The notes below the pieces were generated by a model. The model was not told the DNA's origin. It saw only the letters and a list, made by a program, of their open reading frames with translations, and searched no databases. Made by a program: the position numbers and the translations under genes. A stretch of 64,000 nucleotides of DNA from Galbula dea (lineage: Eukaryota; Chordata; Aves; Piciformes; Galbulidae): contig VWZX01007020.1 in assembly GCA_013399015.1 (NCBI GenBank), forward strand, positions 4,216,109 to 4,280,108, written 5' to 3'. This document shows positions 12,331 through 24,709 of this stretch, piece by piece (within the stretch, counting starts at the first letter, position 1; each line of letters begins with the position of its first letter).

Positions 12331-14123
12331 GATGTTTCTATAGGGTTGAAGGAGAAAGTCTAAACGCTAAGCATTACAGGTGTCCATGTCATTCATGCCA
12401 AGATATATACTGCCCACCTAATATGCAAATCAGAATTGGAATCGCAGCCTGAGGTGATTCACTGAGGCCATATGCTACTACGCTCTGTTGAAATGTAAAT
12501 CTTTAGATTAAGCTCCTTGGCCTCTTGATTGAGGCATTTATTTTATAGCTATGCCTACGGAAAGTATGTTCAACTTATAGCCAAAAGGCATTTTAAGGTT
12601 GGAGGAGAATGTAATCATTTTAAAATGTAGGCATTGATCCCCTGCTTTTTACCAAGAAGAAGAGCTATCCTTTCCACAGGAGCACTACGTGAGAGGGCAC
12701 AAGAGAGGAAAAGAGAAACTGGTGACTGGTCCTGCCTGAGCCTAGAGCAATGTCTAGCCAAGGCATGAATGTCATATTTCTGAAAGAACTTATCAGCCCA
12801 AAAGTGGAAAAGGAGATAACACATTAAAGATCTGCTTGTTTTTCTTGGGCATTTTGAACTTTTGCTAGCCCACTATGGTTTCCCAGTGTCTTTCTCCCAG
12901 GATGGAGTGTTGCCTTGGAGGGGAAAAAAAGCAGCAGGAAAGAAGGACAACTTAAACATTGTTTGCATTAGCCTTGTATCTTCTTGAGATGTCAATACAG
13001 GTAAAGTAGAAAAGTGAATATAGGAAAAAAAAAATCTGAGATTTTCAACAGTTACTTGTTCATTGCTTTGTCTTTTTAGCAGGCTTAGGTTTTGGGAGCA
13101 CTTAGCATCACCTCCACTGTGCAGTAAGTGTCAGTATTGTATGTGGTTGTATGCTACACAAATTTAGTTGCTGAACATGACAACAGTTTTACAGCACTGT
13201 TAGAAGATGGGAAGAAGCACAGTCCCATTGCAGTTGCATTAGCATAATTGGCATCCGCACTTATGTGGATTCAGCATTACTAAAACTGTTTCAAGGGGGC
13301 TGATTATGTGCTGTATCCCTTGGAGCAGCATTTTGGGCGGAGATCCCACTGGGATAGAGCAGACATGAAAAGAAGCCCTAAATTTTATAGTGCTGTGTCA
13401 GTATTACTACAAGAAAAGTGTAGTATCTAAAACAAGGTTACTGTGCATAGACAATTACCAGCTGAATGGATTTACACAGTTCTTTTAGATTTATCTTTAT
13501 CTCTGTTATAGTTTCCCTTGATCATCTAATAGGTTTGTTCTTTCCCTAGAAATGGAACTTCGGTGTTTTCTGTTACCTGAATGCAAAAATGTGCTGACTT
13601 ACTACATGATCTTGGAAATATGGTTAGCAACAGTCTAACTGCATCGAACTACATGGTTCTGTTAGCAGGAGCTTTCTTAGATTTTTTGTTTTCCTTTGTG
13701 AAGCAAATGCCCAAATGCAGCTGAGCCCCCAGCAGAACAAAACCAGCAAGCAAGGTACGAAGTCATGCGCTTGGTTGTCCCTGAGTCAGAACAGCCAAAG
13801 AGTTTCTGACAATGGCAACAGCTTCTGAGAGCCCCAGCCTGTACTTCAAAATTGCTGGAGTTTCAAGGATGTCCCAGCTATCTTTTCTTACTCCAGCCAG
13901 CCTTTCACTGCAATATAAATCCCTTCAGGACTCCACATATCTTCATTTTTCTTCTTTTTAACATGGATGCACCAAGAAGCAGGTGTACTGCTTTGGGATA
14001 ATTTTGCACTGGAAGGCTAGTTACAAGCATGTTGAAGAGGGCTGCAGAACCTGGCTTATGCTTCTTTTCTTTTTCATTTCAGAAGCCATTTCAATTGTTA
14101 CATAAATATAACAAATTTTCTTT

Positions 14124-14153
14124 ATGTATATATACATTATATATATTTATATG
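14124..14153. repeat. AT-rich alternating tract with 14-bp palindrome
   Basis: The perfect palindrome ATGTATATATACAT (14,124-14,137) is followed by more alternating TA sequence. This is ordinary low-complexity DNA of the kind that can melt or extrude a cruciform. Confidence 0.65.
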
Positions 14154-15660
14154 AGTTATGCAGTTGTGACATCATATAAATATTTGTGTATTATGGAAGA
14201 AGAAATAGTGAAATTACAAAAAATGGCAATTTTTGCTAGTGTTATAGTATGTGTACATGCACCTGTGTACAGCCTGTGAGACCTGACAGCTGCCAAGTTC
14301 TAACTGCCTGCTGACCATTTATGAGGGCAAAAGCTAATCCAGCACTGGCTTATGCTTCCACAGTTACAACCTGAGGTGCACACTCTAGAAGGCAGATGTG
14401 ACTTCTTTCTGGAGAAAGAACTCCCAACATGAGGTCTCTGCCATTCAGTTACCCAAGAAGGTAGCTGTAAGGATCTGTAAGGATCTACCCTCAAATCACA
14501 GGGGTTAGCAGCTCCAGTATTATACCTAGATTTTTCATGTGTTACAAATGAAGAGACACATGATTGTAATGGAGAGCTAGTAGTTTTTCAGCTAGCTCTT
14601 TGTCCCTTGCCATCCCTAAGTTAGTTTATCTTTTTCCATACCTTGGCTATGCAACTAAATGATTTGAAAATATTCCACATTTTCAGACTAAAGGTGGAGT
14701 TTGTTTTGTTTTCTTAACCCAAAGAGGACTAGAACACTGAGTGTAAATATAAAACATAATCTCAGAAAAGAGAACAGGCTCCCTTAAACTGTCTTTAGGA
14801 CAGATACCAGAGTTAAAAATAGGTTTCTCCATTTTCTTTATTAGACTGCTGTAGGAGAAAGCAAAGAAAGTGTCCCATATTGATTTTGATATATCAGAGA
14901 GAGTAAGCTATGGGATACTGTAAAACACTGTTAAATGCAAATATATTTTTGGGGTGATGATTAGATTTAGTAAAGGTATTTTAAAATAGCACTGATTATA
15001 CCAGTGTGAATGCAAATAGAACACTTTTATTATTTCTAAATTAAACTAGTATAAGAGAAGGGGGTTACTTTTCTTCTTTATTTTTGGAAGAAAAGAAAGA
15101 AAAGGAAAAAACCAAAAATCTAAGTTTTCCTTTAAGGGAGGATTTCCTTGTTTTCTCTCCAGGGTTTCCTTAAGCCTGTTGCTTTGCATCAGTAATTCAA
15201 ATAGAAGCAGGATAGCTCTGTATCAAAAATGAAACACCAGATACATAGGGAATTGATTAGGCAATTAATATAATTAGTATAATAATACTTTCTTGTATGT
15301 TTCAAAGGAAATGTGTTGCGTCCTGCACAAAAATGTTTGACACCAAAACTCACCAGCTATCTCACAGTTTCTGTACAATGTTTCTGTAAGAAGAAAAATC
15401 ACAAATTTTCTGTCTACCATACTCATTTAAAAGCACATTTAACAAGGACCAAAGGGCTCCAGTTCAAGCAGTGGCACCCCAAGAAGTCCTAGCTTTGCTA
15501 ACAGCATGTGCTTTCATACATGTGCAGCAGTCCCATGGCTCCCACCACTCTCTCCCAGCCCCATGCTGTCCTTGACCATTGCTGATAGGATTATTTCATT
15601 ATTTCTCTGGCTGTGCAATGAACTGGCTCAGCAGACAGATCTCGGTTAAAGATTACTCAA

Positions 15661-15700
15661 GAAAAAAAAAGAAAGAAAGAAAAGGTAGAAAGAAAAAAGG
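15661..15700. repeat. (GAAA)n-like polypurine tract
   Basis: About 40 bases consist almost only of A and G on the + strand, including three consecutive GAAA units. A single T interrupts it at about 15,687. A similar tract lies at about 15,070-15,115. They are simple repeats, with no gene associated. Confidence 0.8.
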
Positions 15701-16861
15701 TATTTTTCATCCTGGATGATCAGGTAGCAGAAGCAGGTGCTTGGCAGTGAGGGATGGCAGCAGTGGGGGGGCTGCTTCTACCAGCTCCTGTGAAACTCTT
15801 CTGCTGAGGAATGAGAAAGGGTGAAGGGAGAGCTGGTGGCTCACTTTTTCCACTCTGGCATTCCTCGACATGGAATAGTACTGTGCTGGCTCAGGAGAGC
15901 TGGAAAAAGGAGCTGTGTGATAAAGGAAATGAGACTAGTGGCAACCCCAGGCATTCAGAAATCCTGAGTCAGGCCTGCATAAGTCATCGTGTCTTTAAAA
16001 ATAAGAAAGGTGCTATTCTTTTTAGCTCCTTGCTGCAGTCTTAGATTTTAGGATACTTGAGATAGTGAATGTACAACCATAAACCAAGCTTTTCGTGCTG
16101 TTTAGAAAACACATACTGGTCTTATCTTGGTGACTGTTCACCTATCTAGTACATCTCCCTAGCACATCTGACACTTTTGTATCAGAAAAATGAAGCTGAA
16201 AAAATAAATTGACCAACACTTTCCAGGCTGCCATTGCAGTTGCCTGCTGCCTGGAGCTGGCCGTGACTCCTTGCTGCCAGCCCTGGAGACATGAGCTGTG
16301 CAGTTCCCAGACTGCAGGCACTTAGCACCAGCAGGCAAACTCCCAGGTTGGTGATCTTCACCAGTCACCTGGGACACACACCAGTTTGGGTCACATTCTG
16401 CTCTGGAGCCTGCCAAGTTGGTCATCCTCAGGAAATATTGCTTACCCTCACTCTGCTGATGTAATTTTGCAAACCCTTTGAAGAGCAAAACCTTCCAAGA
16501 GCTAGTAAAAGTTTCAGATTATGTGGTTATCTCCTCTTGGCTTTATGGTTGATCAGAGTATGCCCACATGTATTACTTATTATACCACGGAAGCATTTTA
16601 ACAGAATTGGAAAATTTGTTATCGGGAGGCAGTTCCAGCTCAGCATAGCTGACAGTGTGAGAGACATCACAAGAATGATTGCAGAGGGGAAAATCTGCAG
16701 TTCAGCACATGCAGACCTGCCAATATATACACATAGATCTATATCCTGGATTGAGATACGCAGCTTTGTACTACCTTAACTGAAGTGTAAATTTTTTCTT
16801 CTCTCCCTTCCTCTCCCGTGTGTCCTCACATGGCTCAGCCTCATGTGGACCTGTCCAAAAG

Positions 16862-16892
16862 CCTACTAAAAGAAAACAAACACTGATTTCAA
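16862..16892 (+). repeat. Left copy of a 31-base direct repeat
   Basis: Bases 16,866-16,892 are identical to 18,920-18,946 over 27 bases. Extending left adds CCT plus one mismatch (A here, G in the other copy), giving 31 aligned bases with one difference. The repeated core starts CTAAAAGAAAACAAAC and is A-rich on this strand. The copies are 2,054 bases apart in the same orientation. A 27-base exact match is not expected by chance in 64 kb. Confidence 0.9.
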
Positions 16893-18915
16893 GTGAATAA
16901 ATATGTGATTCCCAGCTAAAATCACTTTGCCTTGCACAGTACTTCTGCTTTGCCTTTTAAGTGATTATATATACCTGTTAACAGCGGGCTAGGCAGCCAT
17001 GGTCCCTTTTATACACATTCTGGCCACATCAGTGCATAGGGCATTGCTGTGTTTCCATGATGAGAGGGTGTTGGTACAGTCCTCAGTCCTGATGATGTAA
17101 ATGCCTGTATCAGACATCAGGTTAAGGGGTTTGCACTGGATTTTTCCATGGGGTTGGAAACAAAGGTATTAGCCAGGAAAGGGACTTTTGAGCTACATTT
17201 TGATTTGTTCAGCACAAGAAGAGGTGCAATTCTAGCTGGTCTCTGCAGTTGGAAGTTATTAATAACCTCCAACACCAGATGTGAGTAGAGCTGGTCTTTT
17301 GCTTTGACCAGCTCTGTGCAAAGTTAGCGTCTGGCTGTTCTGGGTAGCTGGGGAAGGCAGCTGGGCTGAGGCACCATGCAGCGAACCAGCTTGCTTTTCT
17401 CTGCCAAAAACCTGTCAGGTAGCTGTGGATTAGGGGGTCTTTATGCCCTGTGATGCTCTGGTGGACATACTTATTTTCTTAGTTACTTATTTTTTTTAGT
17501 TTTAAAAGCATGGCCAGATTCATTCATGTTGACCTCACTGGTTTGTCCCCATCACAAATATTTCAGACCTTTGAAATCACCCTGGGTGATTAAGCAGTTC
17601 TGACCTTTGGCTGGGCAGTGCTGTATCCATAACTTTCTCCATACAAAACCCTAGAAGGAGGGGCCCTCACAAGCCTCACATGCCACTGTTCAGGTCTTCC
17701 TGTCCCTTTGCCACAGATGTTGGCAGTCGTGTAGTCCTGCCTGTGGTGGGGAGCCCAGCAAAAGGTAATCTAACCATGACCCAGACCAGTCATCATGCCT
17801 GTGAGCACCTGATGCTGTTCAGGTTACCTGTTAGCTGACACCGGCCACCACTGCTGCCTTGTCTCCACATCCTGCACCACTGCCACTTGCAAGGCATGGT
17901 CTCTGGGACAGAAACTGCCTTTTTGTTCTGTGCTTGCATGGTGGCTACTACTGAAATGGACTCTTTTCATCTGAAAGTGTGTTTCTTTGGTATTTATAGA
18001 AACCTGCAAAAGAAACTGACAGCTGGAAATCTTAGCTATAACACCAAAGCAAATAACAATAAACATCCACATACAGCCAAAAGCCTGTTTTAAATGACAG
18101 CAACAAGAAAATATTTTTTTTATATGGCTATAATGTATAGTTATGTGTGGGTGAGTATGTTTGAGCCATATTTCAAATGCGAAGAGGATGCTCCTCAACA
18201 TTTTATCTGTGGCGGGTCTAATGGCAGTTCTCTTCCAAGATTCATTTTGGAGGATGTTCCACTTAAAACCCACTGTGATAACACAAAGTGGTTTAAATTG
18301 CACAGTATGACTGTATGACATCATTATTGAACACCTAATAAAATAATTTCAGAATATTTTAGATAATTGGGAAATCTGCAGTTTAGAAACAAAAATCCAC
18401 TGTATGTGCAGCATTGTCAATACAGGTTCCCATATTGCTTTACTTACCAATGGGCATGTGTGCAAATGCGAAGTCTTTCCCTAAATCAACACCATATTGC
18501 ACAGACCAGTAGCCTGTACAGGACCATTGCCAAATATGTTACATGGAACTTTTCCAGTATTTCAATTTAATTATGCTATTTCTGTATATATAATTTAACT
18601 TTAGGAAATTCACCTCATGGCAATGTAGAACTCTACAGTCAGTACTTCAGGGAATATTTGGTGTTAATGTCTTCAGTAAAAAAGCTTTAATTACATTCAT
18701 CCCAGTTCTGGCTGATCTGGAGGTTTTTCTCTCCACTCTCCCAAGAAAGTCTCATATTTGCTATTTAAAAAATGAAAATACAGTTTATGCAGCATGCCCT
18801 ATGAATTAAGAAACTCACACTCTGGTAGGTGAGGACAAACATGTTCACTGGTACAGATCCTGAACAGAAACAACACTGTCTGCACCTTGCTAATGTTCAG
18901 GGCTCAATGTTTGCA
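16893..18915. other. 2.0-kb segment between direct repeats, origin unknown
   Basis: This interval is enclosed by the 31-base direct repeats. It contains a GC-richer stretch (about 17,280-17,830) and the longest non-CR1 open frame of the window (17,824-18,324, minus strand). No CR1, no inverted terminal repeats and no poly-A or poly-T tract is found against either direct repeat, so it does not look like a retrocopy or a standard DNA transposon. It may simply be unique sequence between two copies of a short duplicated piece. Confidence 0.35.
17824..18324 (-). other. Unrecognised 166-codon open frame, probably non-coding
   Basis: The frame starts at an ATG at 18,322-18,324 and ends in TAG at 17,824-17,832 territory on the minus strand. 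I do not recognise the protein. It has a cysteine- and aromatic-rich middle (SCCCHLKQAFGCMWMF) and a hydrophobic patch (FIVICFGVIA) but no familiar domain. The opposite strand over 17,887-18,318 is also open except for one TAA, which suggests compositional luck rather than coding. At this AT content I estimate roughly a one-in-ten chance of a frame this long somewhere in the window. It has no evident promoter or splice sites. Confidence 0.1.
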
Positions 18916-18946
18916 CCTGCTAAAAGAAAACAAACACTGATTTCAA
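18916..18946 (+). repeat. Right copy of a 31-base direct repeat
   Basis: This is the partner of 16,862-16,892: 30 of 31 bases match, with the last 27 identical. The bases before and after the match are unrelated between the two sites, so the shared block has sharp edges. Confidence 0.9.
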
Positions 18947-21900
18947 CACTGCAGCAGCAGACACATCTATAAAAGAGTTGAAATGCGTTTCTGATTTCAT
19001 TTGTTGTGGCATATGTTCAAGTGACTGCTAGTTATCAAATTGTAATTAATAATAAAGTTATAGGTGTTTTAATGCATGCTCTCTGTGCATGTCAACTGTC
19101 AGGTCCAAAGCAGCTCTAGAATCAGTACTAATGAAAAACCTCAGACTAAAATAACCATATATTAAGTTCACCAACTGCTGCAACTGAAAGAGTACTAACC
19201 CTTACCTGTACAACTCCTTTTTAATATTTTATACAAATGCAAATCCTTTAGGATGAGAATGAAGACAACATCATGAAAACAGGAATAAGGTTGTCTATTA
19301 AGATGCAAAGATAAATGTAAACTGTTTGCTTCATTTTCTCTTCTTTGAGTTACAAATTTCTTGCTGTCATGAAAAACCTTTTCATCTTCCCTGAAATACA
19401 TCACTGTGGCACTCAGTTGACAAATATATTCATCACAGTAGTATATTTCCCAGAGACTCCTGTCTTCTGCCTCAAGCACTTTATTCCTTTAGATGATAAA
19501 AGTATTTATCTGAGAAGAGTTTACATACATATCTGCATGGCTGTTGGCTCACGTACACCAGCAAAGTATTCAAAAGAATCATACTTCTAGAAACAAACAG
19601 CTTTAAAGATGGATATTCTTTAGGACAGAATCTTTATTCCACAATGAATCTGTGATGACCACTCTGCTGTGTCTGGCCAATGAAATGGTTTTTGCTGTAG
19701 CAATTAAGGAGACTGTAAGTCTATTTTATGAACTTAAAAGTTTTATCTGAGGTTCTCAGTGTATGGCAATTCACATGTGTAATAGCCATTTACATAAAAT
19801 GGCAGCAGCCAATAAACTACTACAAGATGAAAATACATGGGTCTAGTTGCTGCATTTTGGTTCATATTGCAGTTTTGAGGGGAATGAGAGCTAAGGAAGT
19901 TGACCACTACTGCAGCAACTGCGGTACTGGTAAAACAAGCTTTTCTTCATCTTCACCCTTCTTTGTAGGACACACTCTCCCCAATTTCATGGCACCTAGT
20001 CCTGCAGTATTGGGTGTGAAGGGTGAAAGCAAAATCCCAAATTGTCCACCTTTTTGAGCTCACATTCTGTTAATATGTAGCTGATTTTCAGAGGTCTCAC
20101 TTCAACCAGAATCTGGTAATTTGAAAGAAAGTCTTTTCCTTCACCCCTCCACTGTTCACCCTGGTGACCACTTAGATGCTTTATAAACAGAATATGTGAA
20201 CTATACAATGGAATTGCTTTCCCATAACTGAAACCAAACCACTCTGAAAGCAAAACCCAGAGAACATGGTCAATAAGGCATCTCTAGCTCATCAGGACAG
20301 CAAATTTATATATGCAAAAATCATCTTCTCTCAACAAGAAGCTTCTCGAATATTAAAAGTATATCACCCATCATCAGAAAGTGTGGGGTTGAGATACTTA
20401 GAAACATCTTGTTCAGAAGTCAGAACCTTTATTTTGCTTCTTGCATGAAAATCAGCATTTTCACTTTAATACTTCCACTTATTATTCAAATTAATACTTT
20501 GCTAAAGCAGCGGTGAAATGCATCTCTAACAAAATAACCCTGTGTAGCAGGTCACATAAGACTCCCCAGCAAGACTCCTATGATGCATTAAGCTTTCAGC
20601 AAGCCAAGATGACTGACCAAAACTCATTCCTTTTTGTGCTTCACTTTAGGTGTTACTTTTGAAGAACTGGCCAAGCCTGAAAAAATAATTTGCAAGATCA
20701 CATCCCAGCAGAGTTTCCAGTTAGTCAATACTGTCTATTACAAGGTACAATAAGCATGGCAAAAGGAAATTTTGAGGCACTTGTTTATTTCTATAAAAGA
20801 AAGAGAATATTTTGTTAAATAAATAAAATATTAATAAAATGTTATGTTTTGTTTCTATAAAGAGACAAAATAAGGTAAGTTGATGTGAGAATGTAAAAGG
20901 GTGCTGTTAGTCACAGTGTTTTCAAAAGGAGTCATCTTGGAATGTGCTGATATTAGAAAATATGTTAATTCTTTTCTTTCCTTGTCTCAGTTAAATATAA
21001 AGGTACAATTAATTTCTTTAACTTTTATTAGATTAATTTTGGCTTTAGAGCTATGCAGAATTAACAGTCTTTTATGATTGCATTCCCAAAGGTATACAAA
21101 TTCTTTTCACTAATGTCTGGACATTTTTGAGACTTATTAAAAAAAGAAATAATGAGAAGATTGGGGATAAACTTCTCCTCTGGGTAGAAGTCAGCACAGA
21201 GTCTTTTACACCTTTCTTATGCCTCTTTTATTCTGCTGAAGAATATAAACTTAATTTTATGGGGGGGGAAAATTTGCACATTATTTAAACTAGACTATAT
21301 GTGAACAAGATTTCTAATATGCAATTTGAAGCCAAAATTGCTACCTTTGTAAAAGTCACCTTTGTATTCCCTTGCTTAATATATTATTTACCAGTAATAC
21401 TACCAATTAGGCAGCATAAGGACACACCAAACCCTTTGCAAACATCCCACATTTTTCCTATCAAAATGCAAGTGATAACAATTTCTCACATTGTTGCCTC
21501 ATTCTGTATATTCTTAATTTTCTGCTTTCTCTCACTTCTACTTTAATTTGCCATAGAATACATGACTGATAGGGTCTTTGAGCTGTTTGGCAGGCTGCTG
21601 CCACTTGCTGATTGTACAAAGGACGCTCATATTTGCCCTACCCTCCTCTGGATGTTAAATTTGTTCTTTGAATATGGAGGGCACATGAGCTCTTTCTCCT
21701 CCTATATGCACCAAACAGGGACAGAATTGGCCAAATAAGCATCCATAAGCATAATGGTGCTTTAGAAATGCCAATCGATGATATTTGATTGATGATGCCA
21801 TTATGATATTCAATATGTTTCCATTACAATCAGTAACTATGAACAGTCAATGATTCAAACTGTGATCTCCAGGACAGAATTACAAAACCTTGACTGTTTT

Positions 21901-23929
21901 AGATTTTGATGGATAAAATGTGTCACAGCATGTGTAAAAACCTTTATGATGATGTTCCCAGCACACCGTTAGAAAATGAGTGTCGTTTCTGTCAGAAGAC
22001 TAGCTCCTGAGTAAAGATGATTCACAGTCATAAAGATAAGTCCAATCCTCCATAGGAAATTTTAACATTATATTGATTTCAGAAACCTTGTATTCTATGC
22101 AAAAATAAATTTAGCCCTGCTTTGACTTAAGAGTAAGGGACAGTGTTTGGAGAAGGGTAGTGGCCATCAGGTCTCTTGGATTCTATTCCTAGAAACAGCA
22201 GTGACTCATGCCATGACCTTGCGTAAGTCTGTCGACCTCTGTGCTTGTTTACCCATGCAGAAGAATGAAAAAAGAACAAACACTTACTTTCCTGGGTTGA
22301 AACACTTGGTTAGAAAAAGCTTAATATGCAGGTATTCCTGGAAAACTAAATAAATCATGAGCATGTTTCAGATGAGTTCACAAAACTCATATCTCCAGTA
22401 TGAGGCTTCTATGTTCTCTTCAATTTGATCCTATTATGTATTTCAGTGCAGCACATATGGTCCTATCTTTAAAACACTGGGTAGTGTTACACACTGAGGG
22501 ATAAGTTACAGCATCGAGATTTAACATTAACATTAATGGGAGCTGTGCAGTTAAAGCTCTGCTGAAAGTATGCCCTCAGGAAAACCGTGTTGCTAGTAAA
22601 TTACAAACCATCTGATTTTAAAAGTACTGTGGAAATTTCTAACTTCTGTAAATCTATATTCTGAACATAATCACAAATGTTGTGGCTTTCAGTAAGTTTG
22701 TATGCCAATATTCATAGAGTTCTGTGAAACATTCTGTTTACATTTGTAAGGGACACCTGAACAGTTACCTACCTTGTAACACAGCATTTAAAAATAACAC
22801 AGGTGAAGTTACTCCAATGTATGTGGTAATAAATGAACAAGAAGCACTCATTCCCTTACAGCACTGTTACATTTAAATTTTGAAGTTTCATTTCTGTTAT
22901 TACTATTGTTCTGCAGTCAGATAGTGTATTCTGTGGGACACTAGCAGATCATATAATACTGCTGGTCATATTCTTGTATTTTTGTTCCAGTTATAATAAC
23001 CATTTGGACTATTTTACTCAGAACAATAGGAAAATAATTTATATTGTGACTTGAGAAAAAGTATCCACACACAACTGATTAGTATTAGGGAAACAATAGT
23101 CAGGAAATTCCCTACTTCTGTGTTATCAGCTTCATGTATATAAGCTATCTCAATAACCACTTGTGCTTAAACTGAAACATATGGGTATCTCTGGGATCAG
23201 TATTGTAACTTCCATGTTTTGCCATTGGTGTCAGCTAATGAGTGTTCACACAGAATATACTTAGGTTCTTTATTAAACTTTCTTTCGTAAGGTAATACTT
23301 AAATCTAAGGAGATTTAACCACATTGAAGCTACAGGAAAGTCAAGGAACTTGAGATACTTGTATCGGTGTTGTCTGTAGCAGTATGTAATTCCAAAAAAA
23401 CCCTCCAATCTCTTCAGTCTGTTACTTTTTCAGGAGGAGAAATCAAGTATCAGGAAAAAATAACCCTTCCAAATCACTTACTAATCTAGGCTGGCTGCAA
23501 TGTTATTTCATTGAGGAACAACACTTCATCTAACTTCAGTGTTCTGTATGCTGCTTTTTGGTCCTTTCACAGTAAGTTTTCAGTCTTATCTATGAAGATG
23601 TTCTTTGTGTATGATGGACAGAGGCCTATCACCAAGCCTGTAAATTACCTCTCAAGGTACAAGAATTATGCAGTAGAATTATCTCTACTGATCGCCTGCC
23701 CCAAAAGATGAACATTTAATATAAAGTGAAACAATTTTTCTCTTTTTAGAACTATCTTATGTATTCTATTTGTATATGGCTACTCCAAATCACTGTTTGA
23801 TAATCCGTCAGTGTCCCTTTGTGCCTTCATTTGGCCTGTTCACACTACCCAGCAGGATTTCAGTTCTACTGCTGCTCTCCCTTCCTGTCATCCCAATGAA
23901 CACTTGAAGCCAGGTTCTGCCATGAGCAC
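18947..23929. other. Intergenic sequence, no gene seen
   Basis: About 5 kb of AT-rich unique sequence leading up to the promoter region. The open frames are short and overlap on both strands. No transposon or RNA gene is recognised. AATAAA-like hexamers are common (for example near 20,820-20,840) but none follows a coding exon, so no polyadenylation site is called. Confidence 0.5.
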
Positions 23930-24138
23930 CAGGAGGCACACGGCGAGTACAGTGCAACTCCACACCACACTCACGATGGGCCCGGCTGACCCCCGGCGTG
24001 TAACACATCCCCCGTTAAGCACAGCTGCAAGTACAGGGACCATAATTCTGCAACATGTTTCTGACATAATCAGGTCCCGGAACTTTCCCCGTCAGGCTGC
24101 CCAGACCTAGGGAAACCACGATGATTCCTAAGAGAAAC

Positions 24139-24170
24139 CCCCTGCCCCTGCCCCTGCCCCTGCCCCTGCC
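24139..24170 (+). repeat. (CCCCTG)n hexamer array running into the gap
   Basis: Five perfect CCCCTG units plus two further C's are visible before the sequence changes to N. On the other strand the unit is CAGGGG, with runs of four G's every six bases, a pattern able to form G-quadruplexes. The array's true length is hidden by the gap. It sits about 190 bases upstream of the likely start codon, inside or just upstream of the promoter. Confidence 0.95.
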
Positions 24171-24277
24171 NNNNNNNNNNNNNNNNNNNNNNNNNNNNNN
24201 NNNNNNNNNNNNNNNNNNNNNNNNNNNNNNNNNNNNNNNNNNNNNNNNNNNNNNNNNNNNNNNNNNNNNNNNNNNNN
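24171..24277. other. Assembly gap, 107 N
   Basis: The run of N begins inside the CCCCTG array and ends directly in CpG-rich sequence. The stated length may be an estimate. The transcription start and 5' UTR of the gene at 24,330 may lie partly in this gap. Confidence 0.99.
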
Positions 24278-24329
24278 GGAGCCGACTTGCTGGTGGCCAG
24301 AGGCGGCCGGTTGGTGTGGCGCCCTCGCC

Positions 24330-24356
24330 ATGGTGTTCCTCAAACTCCGCGAGCAG
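24330..24356 (+). CDS. Likely first coding exon of an unidentified gene (MVFLKLREQ)
   Basis: The ATG sits in a near-perfect Kozak context (CTCGCCATGG). Nine codons follow, MVFLKLREQ, ending in GAGCAG directly before GTGGGT, an acceptable splice donor that leaves phase 0. It lies inside the CpG island, where a first exon is expected. No in-frame stop occurs between the gap and this ATG (24,279-24,329 is open), so a start further upstream inside the gap is possible. Nine residues are too few to name the protein, and I do not recognise it. Two other ATG-plus-donor pairs occur downstream (24,521 with donor at 24,539 or 24,541, and 24,597 with donor at 24,661), so other first exons could exist. 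The rest of the gene presumably lies far to the right, mostly beyond this window. Confidence 0.55.
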
Positions 24357-24709
24357 GTGGGTGTAGGGAGCTGACTGCTGCGACCCGCATCTCCCCTCCC
24401 TTCTTATCCTCTCTTCTCCCGATGCCGCCAGGCGCGGCGGCTGCGCGCCCTTCCCCGCCCCCTCCGCGTTGTGGTGTGCTTGTGCGTGTGTGTGACAGGC
24501 GGCGGGCATGGGGAGGCAGCATGGCTGCTGCCGCGGCCCGGTAGGGACGGGGCTGGGTGGCGCCCTCCCGGTGGCGGGAGGTGCTGTGTGCGCCCAATGC
24601 GGGCGCTACTGCTCCCTCCGTGGCCGCTGCTGGGCGGGCGGGAGCCGCCGCCCCGCGCAGGTATCGGGCCTAACAGGTGGCTGAAGGATCCCGCCCGCCC
24701 CATGCCCTC

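Larger units (their letters stand above)
12331..16861. other. Intergenic sequence, no gene seen
   Basis: AT-rich unique sequence. It holds two purine-rich tracts (about 15,070-15,115 and 15,661-15,700), a TA-rich patch near 14,124-14,153, and a GC-richer patch at about 16,200-16,430 with an open frame on the minus strand (16,159-16,488, 109 codons) that I do not recognise. No transposon or RNA gene is visible. Confidence 0.5.

Noticed and set aside
24015..24509. 164-codon minus-strand frame crossing the gap, with GRGRGRG repeats
   Set aside because: It is open only because N bases carry no stops and because the hexamer array is stop-free.
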